NCBI GenBank assembly: GCA_023254755.1
Contig: JALRKU010000436.1
Location: 1-8,350, forward strand
Reading direction: 5' to 3'
From: Aeromicrobium sp.
Lineage (GTDB): Bacteria; Actinomycetota; Actinomycetes; Propionibacteriales; Nocardioidaceae
DNA length: 8,350 nt
The notes beneath the pieces are model-generated. The model was given only the letters and a program-made list of their open reading frames with translations. It was not told where the DNA came from and did no database searches. Position numbers and translations under genes: made by a program. Positions 1 through 7,015 of the stretch are shown here, piece after piece (position 1 is the stretch's first letter; each line of letters begins with the position of its first letter).

Positions 1-764
1 TATTTGCTTCCCATGCGGATGGCGCCGTCGAGGCGGATGGTCTCGCCGTTCAGCATGGGGTTCTCGACGATGTGCCGAGCCAGCTGGGCGTACTCGGCCG
101 TGTGGCCCAGACGGCTCGGGTGCGGCACCTGCTGGCCGAGCGAGCGCTTCGCGTCCTCGGGCAGGCTCGCGAGGAGCGGGGTGTCGAACAGGCCGGGAGC
201 GATCGTCACGACGCGGATGCCGATGGTCGACAGGTCACGCGCGATCGGCAGGGTCATGCCGACGACGCCGCCCTTCGACGCGGAGTAGGCGGCCTGGCCG
301 ATCTGGCCGTCGAACGCCGCGACCGACGCGGTGTTGACGATGACGCCGCGCTCCTCGCCGACCAGGTCGAGCGCCGCGATGCGGGCTGCCGCGAGACGCA
401 GCACGTTGAAGGTGCCGATGAGGTTGATCTCGATGATCCGCTGGAACTTCTCGAGCGGGTAGGGCGTGTTCTCCTTGCCGACCGTCTTGATCGCGTCGCC
501 GGTGCCGGCGCAGTTGACGACGATCCGCAGGTCGCCGAGCTCGGCGGCGACGTCGAGCGCCGCGTTGACGGCGGCCTCGTCGCGCACGTCGGCCGGGGCG
601 AAGCGGACGCCGTCGCCGAGCCGAGCAGCGACCTCGTCACCGGGCGAGCCGGGCAGGTCGATGATGACAGCCTTGCCGCCCGCCTCGACCAGGGCCTCGA
701 CGGTGGCCAGGCCGAGGCCGGAGGCCCCTCCGGTCACGACGGCGACGGTGTTCTTGACGTCCAT
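1..764 (-). CDS. SDR-family oxidoreductase, 3-hydroxyacyl-CoA dehydrogenase type 2-like (3' edge truncated)
   Basis: This is a soluble NAD(P)-dependent classical short-chain dehydrogenase. It most resembles type-2 3-hydroxyacyl-CoA (2-methyl-3-hydroxybutyryl-CoA) dehydrogenases, which oxidise 3-hydroxyacyl-CoA in fatty-acid or branched-chain amino-acid degradation. I translated it from the ATG at 764-762. The Rossmann glycine motif TGGASGLG lies at residues 11-18, NCAG at 84-87, the catalytic Ser at 147, and YSASK gives Tyr160 and Lys164. The C-terminus ends IRLDGAIRMGSK at residue 254. The next codon begins TA and is cut by the window edge, so the stop (TAA or TAG) is probably just outside. 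About 254 residues is the normal family length. A purine-rich site GAGGAAG (779-773) sits about 8 bases before the ATG. The gene starts 3 bases after the stop of the upstream TetR gene (TGA-TCC-ATG), so the two are almost certainly cotranscribed and coupled. The SDR family call is certain; the exact substrate is inferred from overall resemblance. Confidence 0.93.
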   Translation of the reverse strand, partial: MDVKNTVAVVTGGASGLGLATVEALVEAGGKAVIIDLPGSPGDEVAARLGDGVRFAPADVRDEAAVNAALDVAAELGDLRIVVNCAGTGDAIKTVGKENTPYPLEKFQRIIEINLIGTFNVLRLAAARIAALDLVGEERGVIVNTASVAAFDGQIGQAAYSASKGGVVGMTLPIARDLSTIGIRVVTIAPGLFDTPLLASLPEDAKRSLGQQVPHPSRLGHTAEYAQLARHIVENPMLNGETIRLDGAIRMGSK

Positions 765-767
765 GGA

Positions 768-1406
768 TCACTCTTCCTCTGGGCTGACGGAGTCGTCGGT
801 GGACAGCAGCACCGCGTGGGCGAGCCGCTTGAGCTTCTCGACGTGGTTGTCGAGGGTTTGGGGGCGCTGGTCGAACGCCGTCGTCATCGCGATGCCGCGC
901 AGGCTCGTGTGCAGCACGTCGCGGAACACCGGGAACAGCGGGTGGTCGGCCAGGTCGGCGCCGAAGTAGTGGACCGAGTCCTCACGGATCACGGCGCCGA
1001 GGCGCTGCTCGGCGGGCAGGAGCGCCGTCCGCAGGTCCTCGTGGACGCGCGACGCGACCCACAGCTCGGTGGCGGCCCAGAAGTAGGGCTGACGGTAGCT
1101 GCGGCCCAGGGCGTCGATCGCGGCGTCGATGCGCTCGGCCGGTTCGGCGGGCCAGTCGATCGTCTCCCGGGCCTCCGACATCCGCTCGGTGGCGAGGTGG
1201 TGCGCCGCGGCGAGCAGCAGGTCGTCGCGGGACGGGAAGTGGTGCAGCAGGCGACCGCGCGAGACGCCTGCGCGTTCCTGGATGCGCAGCGTGGTGGCCT
1301 GGGCATAGCCCTCGGAGATCAGGACGTCGACCGCGGCGTCGAGGATGACGCGCTGGACCTCGCGGCTGCGCTCCTGCTGGGCGCGGGCGGGGACCTCGGT
1401 GCTCAC
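768..1406 (-). CDS. TetR/AcrR-family transcriptional regulator
   Basis: This is a 212-residue one-component repressor. The N-terminal TetR_N domain (about residues 15-62) contains the helix-turn-helix at 39-58, with the family-typical pattern RAGVSRGRLLHHFPSRDDLL. The remainder is a variable all-helical ligand-binding and dimerisation domain containing many aromatic and basic residues, so the ligand cannot be read from sequence. The GTG at 1406-1404 is preferred as start. It leaves a normal-length N-terminal arm before the HTH, and a promoter is placed so that transcription begins at or next to it. No good Shine-Dalgarno sequence precedes it, consistent with a leaderless message. It is the first gene of a two-gene unit with the SDR, and a perfectly placed inverted repeat overlaps its own -35 element. 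The likely role is autorepression of the TetR-SDR unit, relieved by an acyl-CoA or related metabolite; this is inference. The divergent phytochrome gene shares the intergenic region and could also be affected. Confidence 0.93.
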   Translation of the reverse strand: MSTEVPARAQQERSREVQRVILDAAVDVLISEGYAQATTLRIQERAGVSRGRLLHHFPSRDDLLLAAAHHLATERMSEARETIDWPAEPAERIDAAIDALGRSYRQPYFWAATELWVASRVHEDLRTALLPAEQRLGAVIREDSVHYFGADLADHPLFPVFRDVLHTSLRGIAMTTAFDQRPQTLDNHVEKLKRLAHAVLLSTDDSVSPEEE

Positions 1407-1413
1407 CTGCGCG

Positions 1414-1443
1414 AGCGTAGGCCCCTCACATCTATCCGGTCAA
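1414..1443 (-). promoter_or_regulatory. Predicted promoter of the TetR-SDR unit (leaderless)
   Basis: Reading the minus strand, a -35 element TTGACC (1443-1438) is followed after 18 bases by a -10 element TACGCT (1419-1414). The latter fits the actinobacterial TAnnnT pattern. Transcription would begin about 7 bases later, at or next to the GTG start at 1406. This agrees with the absence of a Shine-Dalgarno sequence. Assignment is by pattern only. Confidence 0.55.
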
Positions 1444-1453
1444 CACTGACTGG
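1436..1453. promoter_or_regulatory. Candidate TetR operator (18-bp inverted repeat)
   Basis: The repeat CCGGTCA-ACAC-TGACTGG has 7-base arms with one mismatch around a 4-base spacer. The central GTCA/TGAC arms are perfect. It covers the TTGACC -35 element of the TetR promoter, the classic position for an autorepressor site, and lies 55 bases upstream of the divergent phytochrome start. Its size and symmetry suit a TetR dimer. Binding is inferred, not shown. Confidence 0.45.
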
Positions 1454-1496
1454 TTTCTTCTCCGCGTCACGCACTGCGGTGACCTGATCGGGCAGA

Positions 1497-1502
1497 TACC
1501 GT
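1497..1502 (+). promoter_or_regulatory. Possible -10 element of the phytochrome gene
   Basis: TACCGT fits TAnnnT and ends 5 bases before the GTG start at 1508, which would again give a leaderless transcript. No convincing -35 is visible at 17-18 bases upstream, and no Shine-Dalgarno sequence precedes the start. This is a weak call made mainly from position. Confidence 0.25.
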
Positions 1503-1507
1503 GAGTC

Positions 1508-3757
1508 GTGCCCTGGAGACACACGCCGGCCTACCAGCCCGCGGACCTGACGACGTGCGACCGTGAGCCGATCCACGTCCCGGGCGCGATCCAGCCACAC
1601 GGCGTGCTCCTCGTCGTCGACGCCGAGACCTTTCGTGTCGTCATGGCCTCGGCCACTGCGAAGTCGTACCTGGGCACCTCACGCGGTGACGTCCTCGGCG
1701 CATCGCTCGACGAGCTGCTGGGCGACGAGGCCGGTCGTCGCGTCGTGGCCGCCCTGGGCCAGCGGCAGCTCGACGAGGCACTGCACCTGCGCCTGGACGG
1801 CACCCGCGGGGAGTGGGCGGGCCAGGACGTCGACGTCCTGCTCCACCGCTCGGGGCACCGGTTCGTCGTCGAGATCGAGCCCGGGGCCGAGTACGACACC
1901 CTCATCGACGCCTACCGGCTCGCCCGCGCCGCCACTACGCGGCTCACGGCGACCAACGACGTCACGGGACTCTGTCACGCCCTGGCGAGCGAGATCCGCC
2001 GGCTGAGCGGCTTCGACCGGGTCATGGTCTACCGGTTCGACGCCGAGTGGAACGGCGAGGTGGTCGCCGAGGACCGCCGCGAGGACCTGAACTCCTTCTT
2101 CGGCCTCCACTACCCCGCCAGCGACATCCCCGCGCAGGCGCGTCGGCTGTACACCGTCAACTGGTCGCGGCTCATCGCCGACATCGGGTACCTCCCGGTC
2201 CCCCTCGACCCGATGCTCGATCCCGACACCGACAAGCCGCTGGACATGTCGTTCTCGGTGCTGCGCAGCGTGTCGCCCATCCACCTCGAGTACCTCTCGC
2301 ACATGGGCGTCACGGCATCGATGTCGGTCTCGTTGGTCGTCGACGGCCAGCTGTGGGGCCTCGTCGCGTGCCACCACTACTCCGGCCCCCACCGCCCTCC
2401 GTACGAGGTCAGGGCGGCCAGCGAGTTCGTCGGCCAGGTCGCGGCCCAGCTGGTGGGTGAGCGGGTCCGTGCGACCGAGCGGGTCCGGCAGATGGACGCC
2501 CAGCGGTCGGTCGCGCGACTGATGGCGGACCTGGTCGCCGATCCCCTGCCTCCGCACGACGCCCTGATGGCGAGCCCGGCCGTTCTCGAGCTGGTCGAGG
2601 CGACAGGTGTCGCCCTGCACGCCGAGGGTCGTCTGCTGACGGCCGGTGCCGTCCCGCCCCCTGCCGTCATCCACCGCATCGCCGCCACGCTCGAGCCCGA
2701 CGGTCGGGTCCGGTCCAGCGACAATCTCGCGGCGCTCGACCCGTCGCTGGCGGGCCACGACGACGTGGCCGCCGGAGCGCTCTGCGTCTCCACCACCGCC
2801 GAGCGGTGGTTGCTGTGGTTCCGCCCCGCGCAGGATCGCGTCGTCGACTGGGGTGGCGACCCGCACAACAAGGCCCTCGCAGCCGCCGAGGGCCCCGAGG
2901 TCCGGCTCAGCCCGCGCCGGTCGTTCGAGAAGTGGCGCGAGGTCGTTCGGGGTCGCAGCGAGCCCTGGTCCGAGTGGCAGCACGAGGTCGCCGAGCAGCT
3001 GCGCGCCTCGGTCGCGAGCCTGCTCGTGCAACGGTCCCGCGAGCAGATCACGCTGGCCGAGACCGTCCAGCGCCAGGTCGTCCTCGGCCGCTCGCCCGAG
3101 GTGCCCGGATTCGAGGTCGGCGTGCAGTACCGGCCGGCCGCTCACAACCACCTCGGCGGCGACTGGTGCGATGCCGTCAAGCTGCCCGACGGTCGCGCGG
3201 CGTTCGTCGTCGGCGACGTCGCAGGGCACGGTTTCCGCGCCGCCAGCACGATGACGCAGATCCGCACGGCGGTCCGCGCCTATCTCCTCGAGGGACACTC
3301 GCCCGGCAGCTGCCTCGACAAGCTCGACCACCTGGTGGCGTCGACGATGGACGGGGTGACCGCCACCGCAGCGGTCCTCGTGGTCGACGTCGCGACGGGT
3401 GACGCCACGGTCGCGTCAGCCGGCCATCCGTCACCGCTGTTGGTCCACGACGGGGTGGCCGAGTCCGTCGACGTGCCGACCCGCCCGCTCCTGGGCGTGG
3501 GGGTGCCCGACCGTTCCGAGACGACCCTGAGCCTTCACGACCAGATCGTCGTGATGTTCACCGACGGCCTCGTCGAGCGGCGTGGCACGGACCTGGACCA
3601 CTCGGTCGACGCGTTGGCACGACTGGTGGCGAGTGGGCCCGGCGACGCAGGGCTCGACGTGTGGTCCGAGGCGCTGCTGACATCGGTCGACGCGCCCGAC
3701 GCCGAGGCGGCCGACGACCGGACGCTGCTGGTGCTCAGGCGGCGTGCCGAGCGCTGA
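1508..3757 (+). CDS. bphP: Bacteriophytochrome with PP2C/SpoIIE-type phosphatase output
   Basis: This is a 749-residue red/far-red light sensor fused to a serine/threonine phosphatase. The N-terminal PAS domain (about 15-125) opens with CDREPIHVPGAIQPHG. Cys17 is at the position that binds biliverdin in bacteriophytochromes (Cys24 of Deinococcus BphP). The GAF domain (about 146-312) keeps the chromophore-pocket residues: Tyr175 in FDRVMVYRF, PASDIP at 203-208 with Asp206, His259 in SPIHLEYL, and His289 in ACHH. The PHY domain (about 330-505) has the tongue motif PRRSF (469-473). A helical linker leads to a PPM/SpoIIE domain (about 535-745) with GGDWCD (550-555), GDVAGHG (569-575), FTDGLVE (684-690) and DDRTLLVL near the end, so metal-binding aspartates are intact. 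There is no histidine-kinase domain. By analogy with RsbU/SpoIIE proteins, the output should dephosphorylate an anti-sigma-factor antagonist in the cytoplasm. GTG 1508 is the only start: an in-frame stop lies at 1502-1504. No biliverdin-forming heme oxygenase or sigma-regulon partner is nearby. Confidence 0.96.
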   Translation: MPWRHTPAYQPADLTTCDREPIHVPGAIQPHGVLLVVDAETFRVVMASATAKSYLGTSRGDVLGASLDELLGDEAGRRVVAALGQRQLDEALHLRLDGTRGEWAGQDVDVLLHRSGHRFVVEIEPGAEYDTLIDAYRLARAATTRLTATNDVTGLCHALASEIRRLSGFDRVMVYRFDAEWNGEVVAEDRREDLNSFFGLHYPASDIPAQARRLYTVNWSRLIADIGYLPVPLDPMLDPDTDKPLDMSFSVLRSVSPIHLEYLSHMGVTASMSVSLVVDGQLWGLVACHHYSGPHRPPYEVRAASEFVGQVAAQLVGERVRATERVRQMDAQRSVARLMADLVADPLPPHDALMASPAVLELVEATGVALHAEGRLLTAGAVPPPAVIHRIAATLEPDGRVRSSDNLAALDPSLAGHDDVAAGALCVSTTAERWLLWFRPAQDRVVDWGGDPHNKALAAAEGPEVRLSPRRSFEKWREVVRGRSEPWSEWQHEVAEQLRASVASLLVQRSREQITLAETVQRQVVLGRSPEVPGFEVGVQYRPAAHNHLGGDWCDAVKLPDGRAAFVVGDVAGHGFRAASTMTQIRTAVRAYLLEGHSPGSCLDKLDHLVASTMDGVTATAAVLVVDVATGDATVASAGHPSPLLVHDGVAESVDVPTRPLLGVGVPDRSETTLSLHDQIVVMFTDGLVERRGTDLDHSVDALARLVASGPGDAGLDVWSEALLTSVDAPDAEAADDRTLLVLRRRAER

Positions 3758-4319
3758 CCGCGGAACCTCGCGCCGATCGCACGACGCCGGCCATCGCGAC
3801 CACCGCCGGACCGCCGTGCAGGTACAGGGCGAACAGCCACCACGGCACTCCCAGCACGTCGGGATCGCGGTAGTCGAACATGCCCGCGATCGAGACCAGC
3901 CCCTCGACGGCGGGACCCGTCAGGGCGAGCAGCGCGGAGGCGAGGACGACGGTCCTGCGCGGCGCCGAGGTGACGGCGACCCGTCCGATCCAGGTGACGA
4001 CCAGGACGACGGTCAGGAGCGTCCCGTGGGTGTCGCCCCACTGCCCCGTCGCCCAGTAGGCGATCTCGAACAGCACGACCGCGAGGACGAAGGGCCACCA
4101 CGTCTCGACCTCTGACCTGCTCGGAAGCATCGCGGCCAGTGCGAGCATCGCGACGGCCGCGGCGGCGAACATCGGCACGACCCACACGGTCTGTCCGTCG
4201 ATCTGGGGCCGCCAGTGGTGCACCAGGGTGTCGGTGCCGACGTGGAGGACGTGGTCTCCCGCGACCAGCGCGGTGGTCACCAGCAGGACGAGGGTGACGA
4301 CGCGTGAGGACCAGGGCAC
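3735..4319 (-). CDS. Six-helix integral membrane protein of unknown function
   Basis: I do not recognise a named family for this 194-residue protein. Hydrophobic segments at about 7-25, 45-65, 73-91, 98-117, 123-144 and 158-180 suggest six transmembrane helices. The loop after helix 1 is unusually rich in polar ligand-type residues: His23, His26, Asp30, His34, His35 and Trp36. A second distinctive stretch, DYRDPDVLGVPWWLFALYLH (about 149-168), leads into the last helix. GTG 4319-4317 is chosen as start because a good promoter places the transcript start on it and no Shine-Dalgarno sequence precedes it. The 3' end overlaps the phytochrome gene by 23 bases in convergent orientation. It lies 45 bases downstream of the MFS gene on the same strand but has its own promoter, so it need not be in that operon. 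The histidines could bind metal or heme, but that is speculation. Confidence 0.8.
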   Translation of the reverse strand: MPWSSRVVTLVLLVTTALVAGDHVLHVGTDTLVHHWRPQIDGQTVWVVPMFAAAAVAMLALAAMLPSRSEVETWWPFVLAVVLFEIAYWATGQWGDTHGTLLTVVLVVTWIGRVAVTSAPRRTVVLASALLALTGPAVEGLVSIAGMFDYRDPDVLGVPWWLFALYLHGGPAVVAMAGVVRSARGSAVSARHAA

Positions 4320-4326
4320 GACCGCG

Positions 4327-4355
4327 AATTTACCCGTGGGTCATATAGCGGTCAA
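4327..4355 (-). promoter_or_regulatory. Predicted sigma-A-type promoter of the membrane protein gene (leaderless)
   Basis: On the minus strand, TTGACC (4355-4350) is followed after exactly 17 bases by TAAATT (4332-4327). These are good matches to the -35 and -10 consensus in otherwise GC-rich DNA. The expected start of transcription falls 7-8 bases later, at the GTG start (4319). An imperfect dyad AGCG-GTCAA-CGCT (4347-4359) overlaps the -35 element and could be an operator. Confidence 0.7.
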
Positions 4356-4364
4356 CGCTGCGGC

Positions 4365-5810
4365 TCACGAGATGACCGGCGTCACCGCGTCGTCACCATC
4401 GGCGAACACGCGAGCCGGGACGAGGAGCAGGGCGACGGCCGCAGCCACGGCCGACAGGGCGCACACGGCCCAGACCGTGACGTAGCCGTGCAGCGGCGCG
4501 CTCACGCTGCCCTCGGTGTCGATCGACCCGGTCGCCGACAGCGCGATCGCGAAGATGCTCGACGCGATCGCGCCACCGATCGTCTTGGTCGTGTTGGTCA
4601 TGCCCGTCGCGAAACCGGTGCGGTCGGCCGGCGCCGCCGCTGCGGCAGCCGACGGCAGGGCCGCGACGAGCGCGCCGGAGCCGATCCCTGCGACCGCCAT
4701 GTTGACGACCGCCTGGACCACCGAGTCGTGCAGCGGGATCCACAGCGCGTACCCGGCTGCCACGAGTCCGCACGCCCCGAGCAGGGCGCCACGCGGTCCG
4801 AGCGCGCGCGCCGCAGCCGGCAGCAGGAGCGCACCGATCACCAGCGACCCGACGTACACGCCGATGAGGTTGGCGACGGCGGACGACGAGACGCCGAGTC
4901 CGTACCCGACCGACGGATCGGTCTGGGCGTACGTCGAGAGCGGGATCTGCGCGCCGAGCACCGACATGCCGAACAGGAACGCGGTCAGCTGAACGGGCCA
5001 CTGGCCCGCGGTGCGCAGCAGACGCACGTCGACCAACGGTTCTGGGGTCCGGAGCTCGTGGCGGCCGAACGGCACCATCAGTGCCAGCCCCAGGACGATC
5101 GTGGCCCAGGCCCACGGGCTCGACGGGCCGTCGACGCGCACCAGCACCAGTCCACCCATCAGCACGCCGATCGCGAGCGACAGCCACGCGAAGCCGCCCC
5201 AGTCGACCGATCCCTCTGCCTCCGGTTCGGCGGGTGCGACGCCGAACCACACGGCCAGCAGGCTGAGGGTGACCGCGACCGCGGGCACCGCGAGCACGAG
5301 CGTCATGCCGACCTGCTCGACCAGTGCACCGGCGGTCAGCGCACCCGCGATGACGCCGATCTCGAGCGCCGCGACCAGGAAGGCCGCAGCCCGACGTGTC
5401 AGCCGGGCCTGCTGCCCCGTGCCCGCCGTCCGACGATGGATGATGCTGATCTCGAGCGGCAGCCACACGACGTAGAAGCCCTGCAGCGCCCACGCGATCA
5501 GGAACGTCGCGAAGTTCGGCGAGAAGGCCACGGCCCACGACGCGACCGCCGTGACCACCGTCGTTCCCAGCAGCACCTGCCGGTGGCCGACGAGGTCCCC
5601 CAGCCGCGACAGCACGGGGACGACCAGCGCCGCGACGACGAGCTGGGCCGCCTCGAACCAGTTGACGCTGGCCTCCTGGATGGTCAGGTGATCGGCGATC
5701 TGCGGGAACAGCGGCGTGTAGTAGCCCTGCAGGACGCCGCTGGCGATCTCGACGCAGACCAGGAAGCCGACGACCGACCACAGGCCCACCAGGCCGCGCT
5801 GTGTGGTCAT
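4365..5810 (-). CDS. MFS transporter, DHA2-like, about 14 transmembrane helices
   Basis: This is a 481-residue major facilitator superfamily protein of the inner membrane, presumably a proton-coupled exporter. Length and the number of hydrophobic segments (about 14) fit the DHA2 drug:H+ antiporter-like group. The loop after helix 2 carries the MFS motif A, GDLVGHR (71-77). A glycine/alanine-rich helix 5, EIGVIAGALTAGALV, stands at the place of antiporter motif C but lacks its proline. The late helices contain GFATGMTNTTKTIGGAIASS, a segment typical of DHA2 proteins. The ATG (5810-5808) overlaps the stop of the upstream M20 gene as ATGA. A strong Shine-Dalgarno GGAGGA (5822-5817) lies 6 bases before it, so it can also be initiated independently. 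The substrate cannot be inferred. Pairing with a peptidase suggests a peptide or amide-containing compound, but this is only context. An IS in the upstream gene may reduce its transcription. Confidence 0.93.
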   Translation of the reverse strand: MTTQRGLVGLWSVVGFLVCVEIASGVLQGYYTPLFPQIADHLTIQEASVNWFEAAQLVVAALVVPVLSRLGDLVGHRQVLLGTTVVTAVASWAVAFSPNFATFLIAWALQGFYVVWLPLEISIIHRRTAGTGQQARLTRRAAAFLVAALEIGVIAGALTAGALVEQVGMTLVLAVPAVAVTLSLLAVWFGVAPAEPEAEGSVDWGGFAWLSLAIGVLMGGLVLVRVDGPSSPWAWATIVLGLALMVPFGRHELRTPEPLVDVRLLRTAGQWPVQLTAFLFGMSVLGAQIPLSTYAQTDPSVGYGLGVSSSAVANLIGVYVGSLVIGALLLPAAARALGPRGALLGACGLVAAGYALWIPLHDSVVQAVVNMAVAGIGSGALVAALPSAAAAAAPADRTGFATGMTNTTKTIGGAIASSIFAIALSATGSIDTEGSVSAPLHGYVTVWAVCALSAVAAAVALLLVPARVFADGDDAVTPVIS

Positions 5811-5816
5811 CGCAGG

Positions 5817-5822
5817 TCCTCC
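5817..5822 (-). promoter_or_regulatory. Strong ribosome binding site of the MFS gene
   Basis: GGAGGA on the minus strand, 6 bases before the ATG at 5810, lies inside the last codons of the M20 gene. It fixes the MFS start and means MFS translation does not depend only on the ATGA coupling. That matters because the upstream gene is disrupted. Confidence 0.75.
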
Positions 5823-7015
5823 AGCAGTCGCTCGTAGAAGGTGATGCCGTCGAGGAAGTCCTCGACGCCCAGGTGCTCGTCGTAGGAGTGGATCGCCTCC
5901 CGCTGTGCCTTGGTCATCCGGAACGGGGCGAACCGGTAGACGCGGTCGCAGATCGCGGTGAAGAAGCGCGAGTCGGTCGCGGCCATCATGACGTAGGGCG
6001 TCGGGACCGCCTCGGGGAACACCGCCTCGATCGCGGACTCGATCAGCCGGAACGCGTCGTCGTCGTGCGGCGAGACCGGCGTCGCCTCCCCCGCCTCGAG
6101 CACAGACACCGACACGCCGTCGTCCTTGATGGTCCGACGCACGTGGTCGACGACGGCGTCGACCGTGTCGCCGACCATGACGCGTGCGTTGACCCCCGCC
6201 CGCGCCGTGGAGGCGATGACGTTGACGGCCGGCGACGCCGACAGCGTGGTGACCGCGAGGGTCGTGCGGGTCATGGCCGCTGCCTCCGGTCCGGCGGCGA
6301 CGAGCGCGCGCGACAGGATCGGCTGCAGGCGGCGTGCGTTCGCCATCAACGGCCGGAGGGCGGCGGGCGCGTGCGGTGCGATCCGCCGGAACAGCTCCAG
6401 CGTCGGCGCCGGGACAGAGCTGGGCATCGGCGACCGGTCGAGCCGGCTGATCGCCCGGGCCAGGCGCGCCACGGCGTCACCCCGCGTCGGCGTCGACGCG
6501 TGCCCACCCCGACCGTCGACCCGCAGTTCGAGGTTGGTGACGCCCTTCTCCGTGACGCCGACGACGCCGAGCGGCGGGTCGATCCCCGGGAACGCCTGCG
6601 CCGCGACGGCGCCGCCCTCGTCGAGCACGAACCACGGTGCGACGCCCCGCTCCCGCAGCGCGTCGACCGCCAGCCCTGCCGTCTCCCCCGACACCTCCTC
6701 GGTCGACCCGAACGACAGCCACACGTCCTGCGCCGGCACGAATCCCCGCTCGAGCAGCCGCTCGACCGCCTCCGCGATCGCCACCAGCTGGCCCTTGTCG
6801 TCGAGCGTCCCGCGCCCCCAGATCGCTCCGTCGTGGATCTCCGCACCCCACGCCGGATGCCGCCACGGCGCGTCCTCGTCGACCGGCACCACGTCCAGGT
6901 GCGCCATCAGCACCACCGGCCGCTCCGACGATGCCCCCGCCCACCGGAACAGCAGCGCATGGCTCGCCAGCTCGACCCGCTCCAGCGCGGCCGCCAGCCG
7001 CGGGAACGCCGCGAC

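Noticed and set aside
72..1487. A 471-codon plus-strand frame across the SDR and TetR genes
   Set aside because: It is antisense to two well-supported genes, spans their junction and the promoter region, and shows only low-complexity Arg/Asp/Val/Gly composition.
1501..1503. GTG at 1501 as start of the phytochrome gene
   Set aside because: It is out of frame with the PAS-GAF-PHY sequence. The in-frame codon at 1502-1504 is a stop, so 1508 is the first usable start.
1679..3331. A 550-codon open frame antisense to the phytochrome gene
   Set aside because: It has no recognisable domain or start signal and is rich in Arg/Gly/Asp/Val, as expected for the antisense of high-GC coding DNA. The plus-strand phytochrome motifs are unambiguous.
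3735..3800. Bidirectional terminator between the convergent genes
   Set aside because: The region is coding on one or both strands and I see no stable hairpin followed by a T-run on either strand.
4347..4359. Dyad AGCG-GTCAA-CGCT as a terminator for the MFS gene
   Set aside because: The 4-base arms are too short for a terminator stem and no T-run follows. It is better explained as part of the promoter, or a weak operator.
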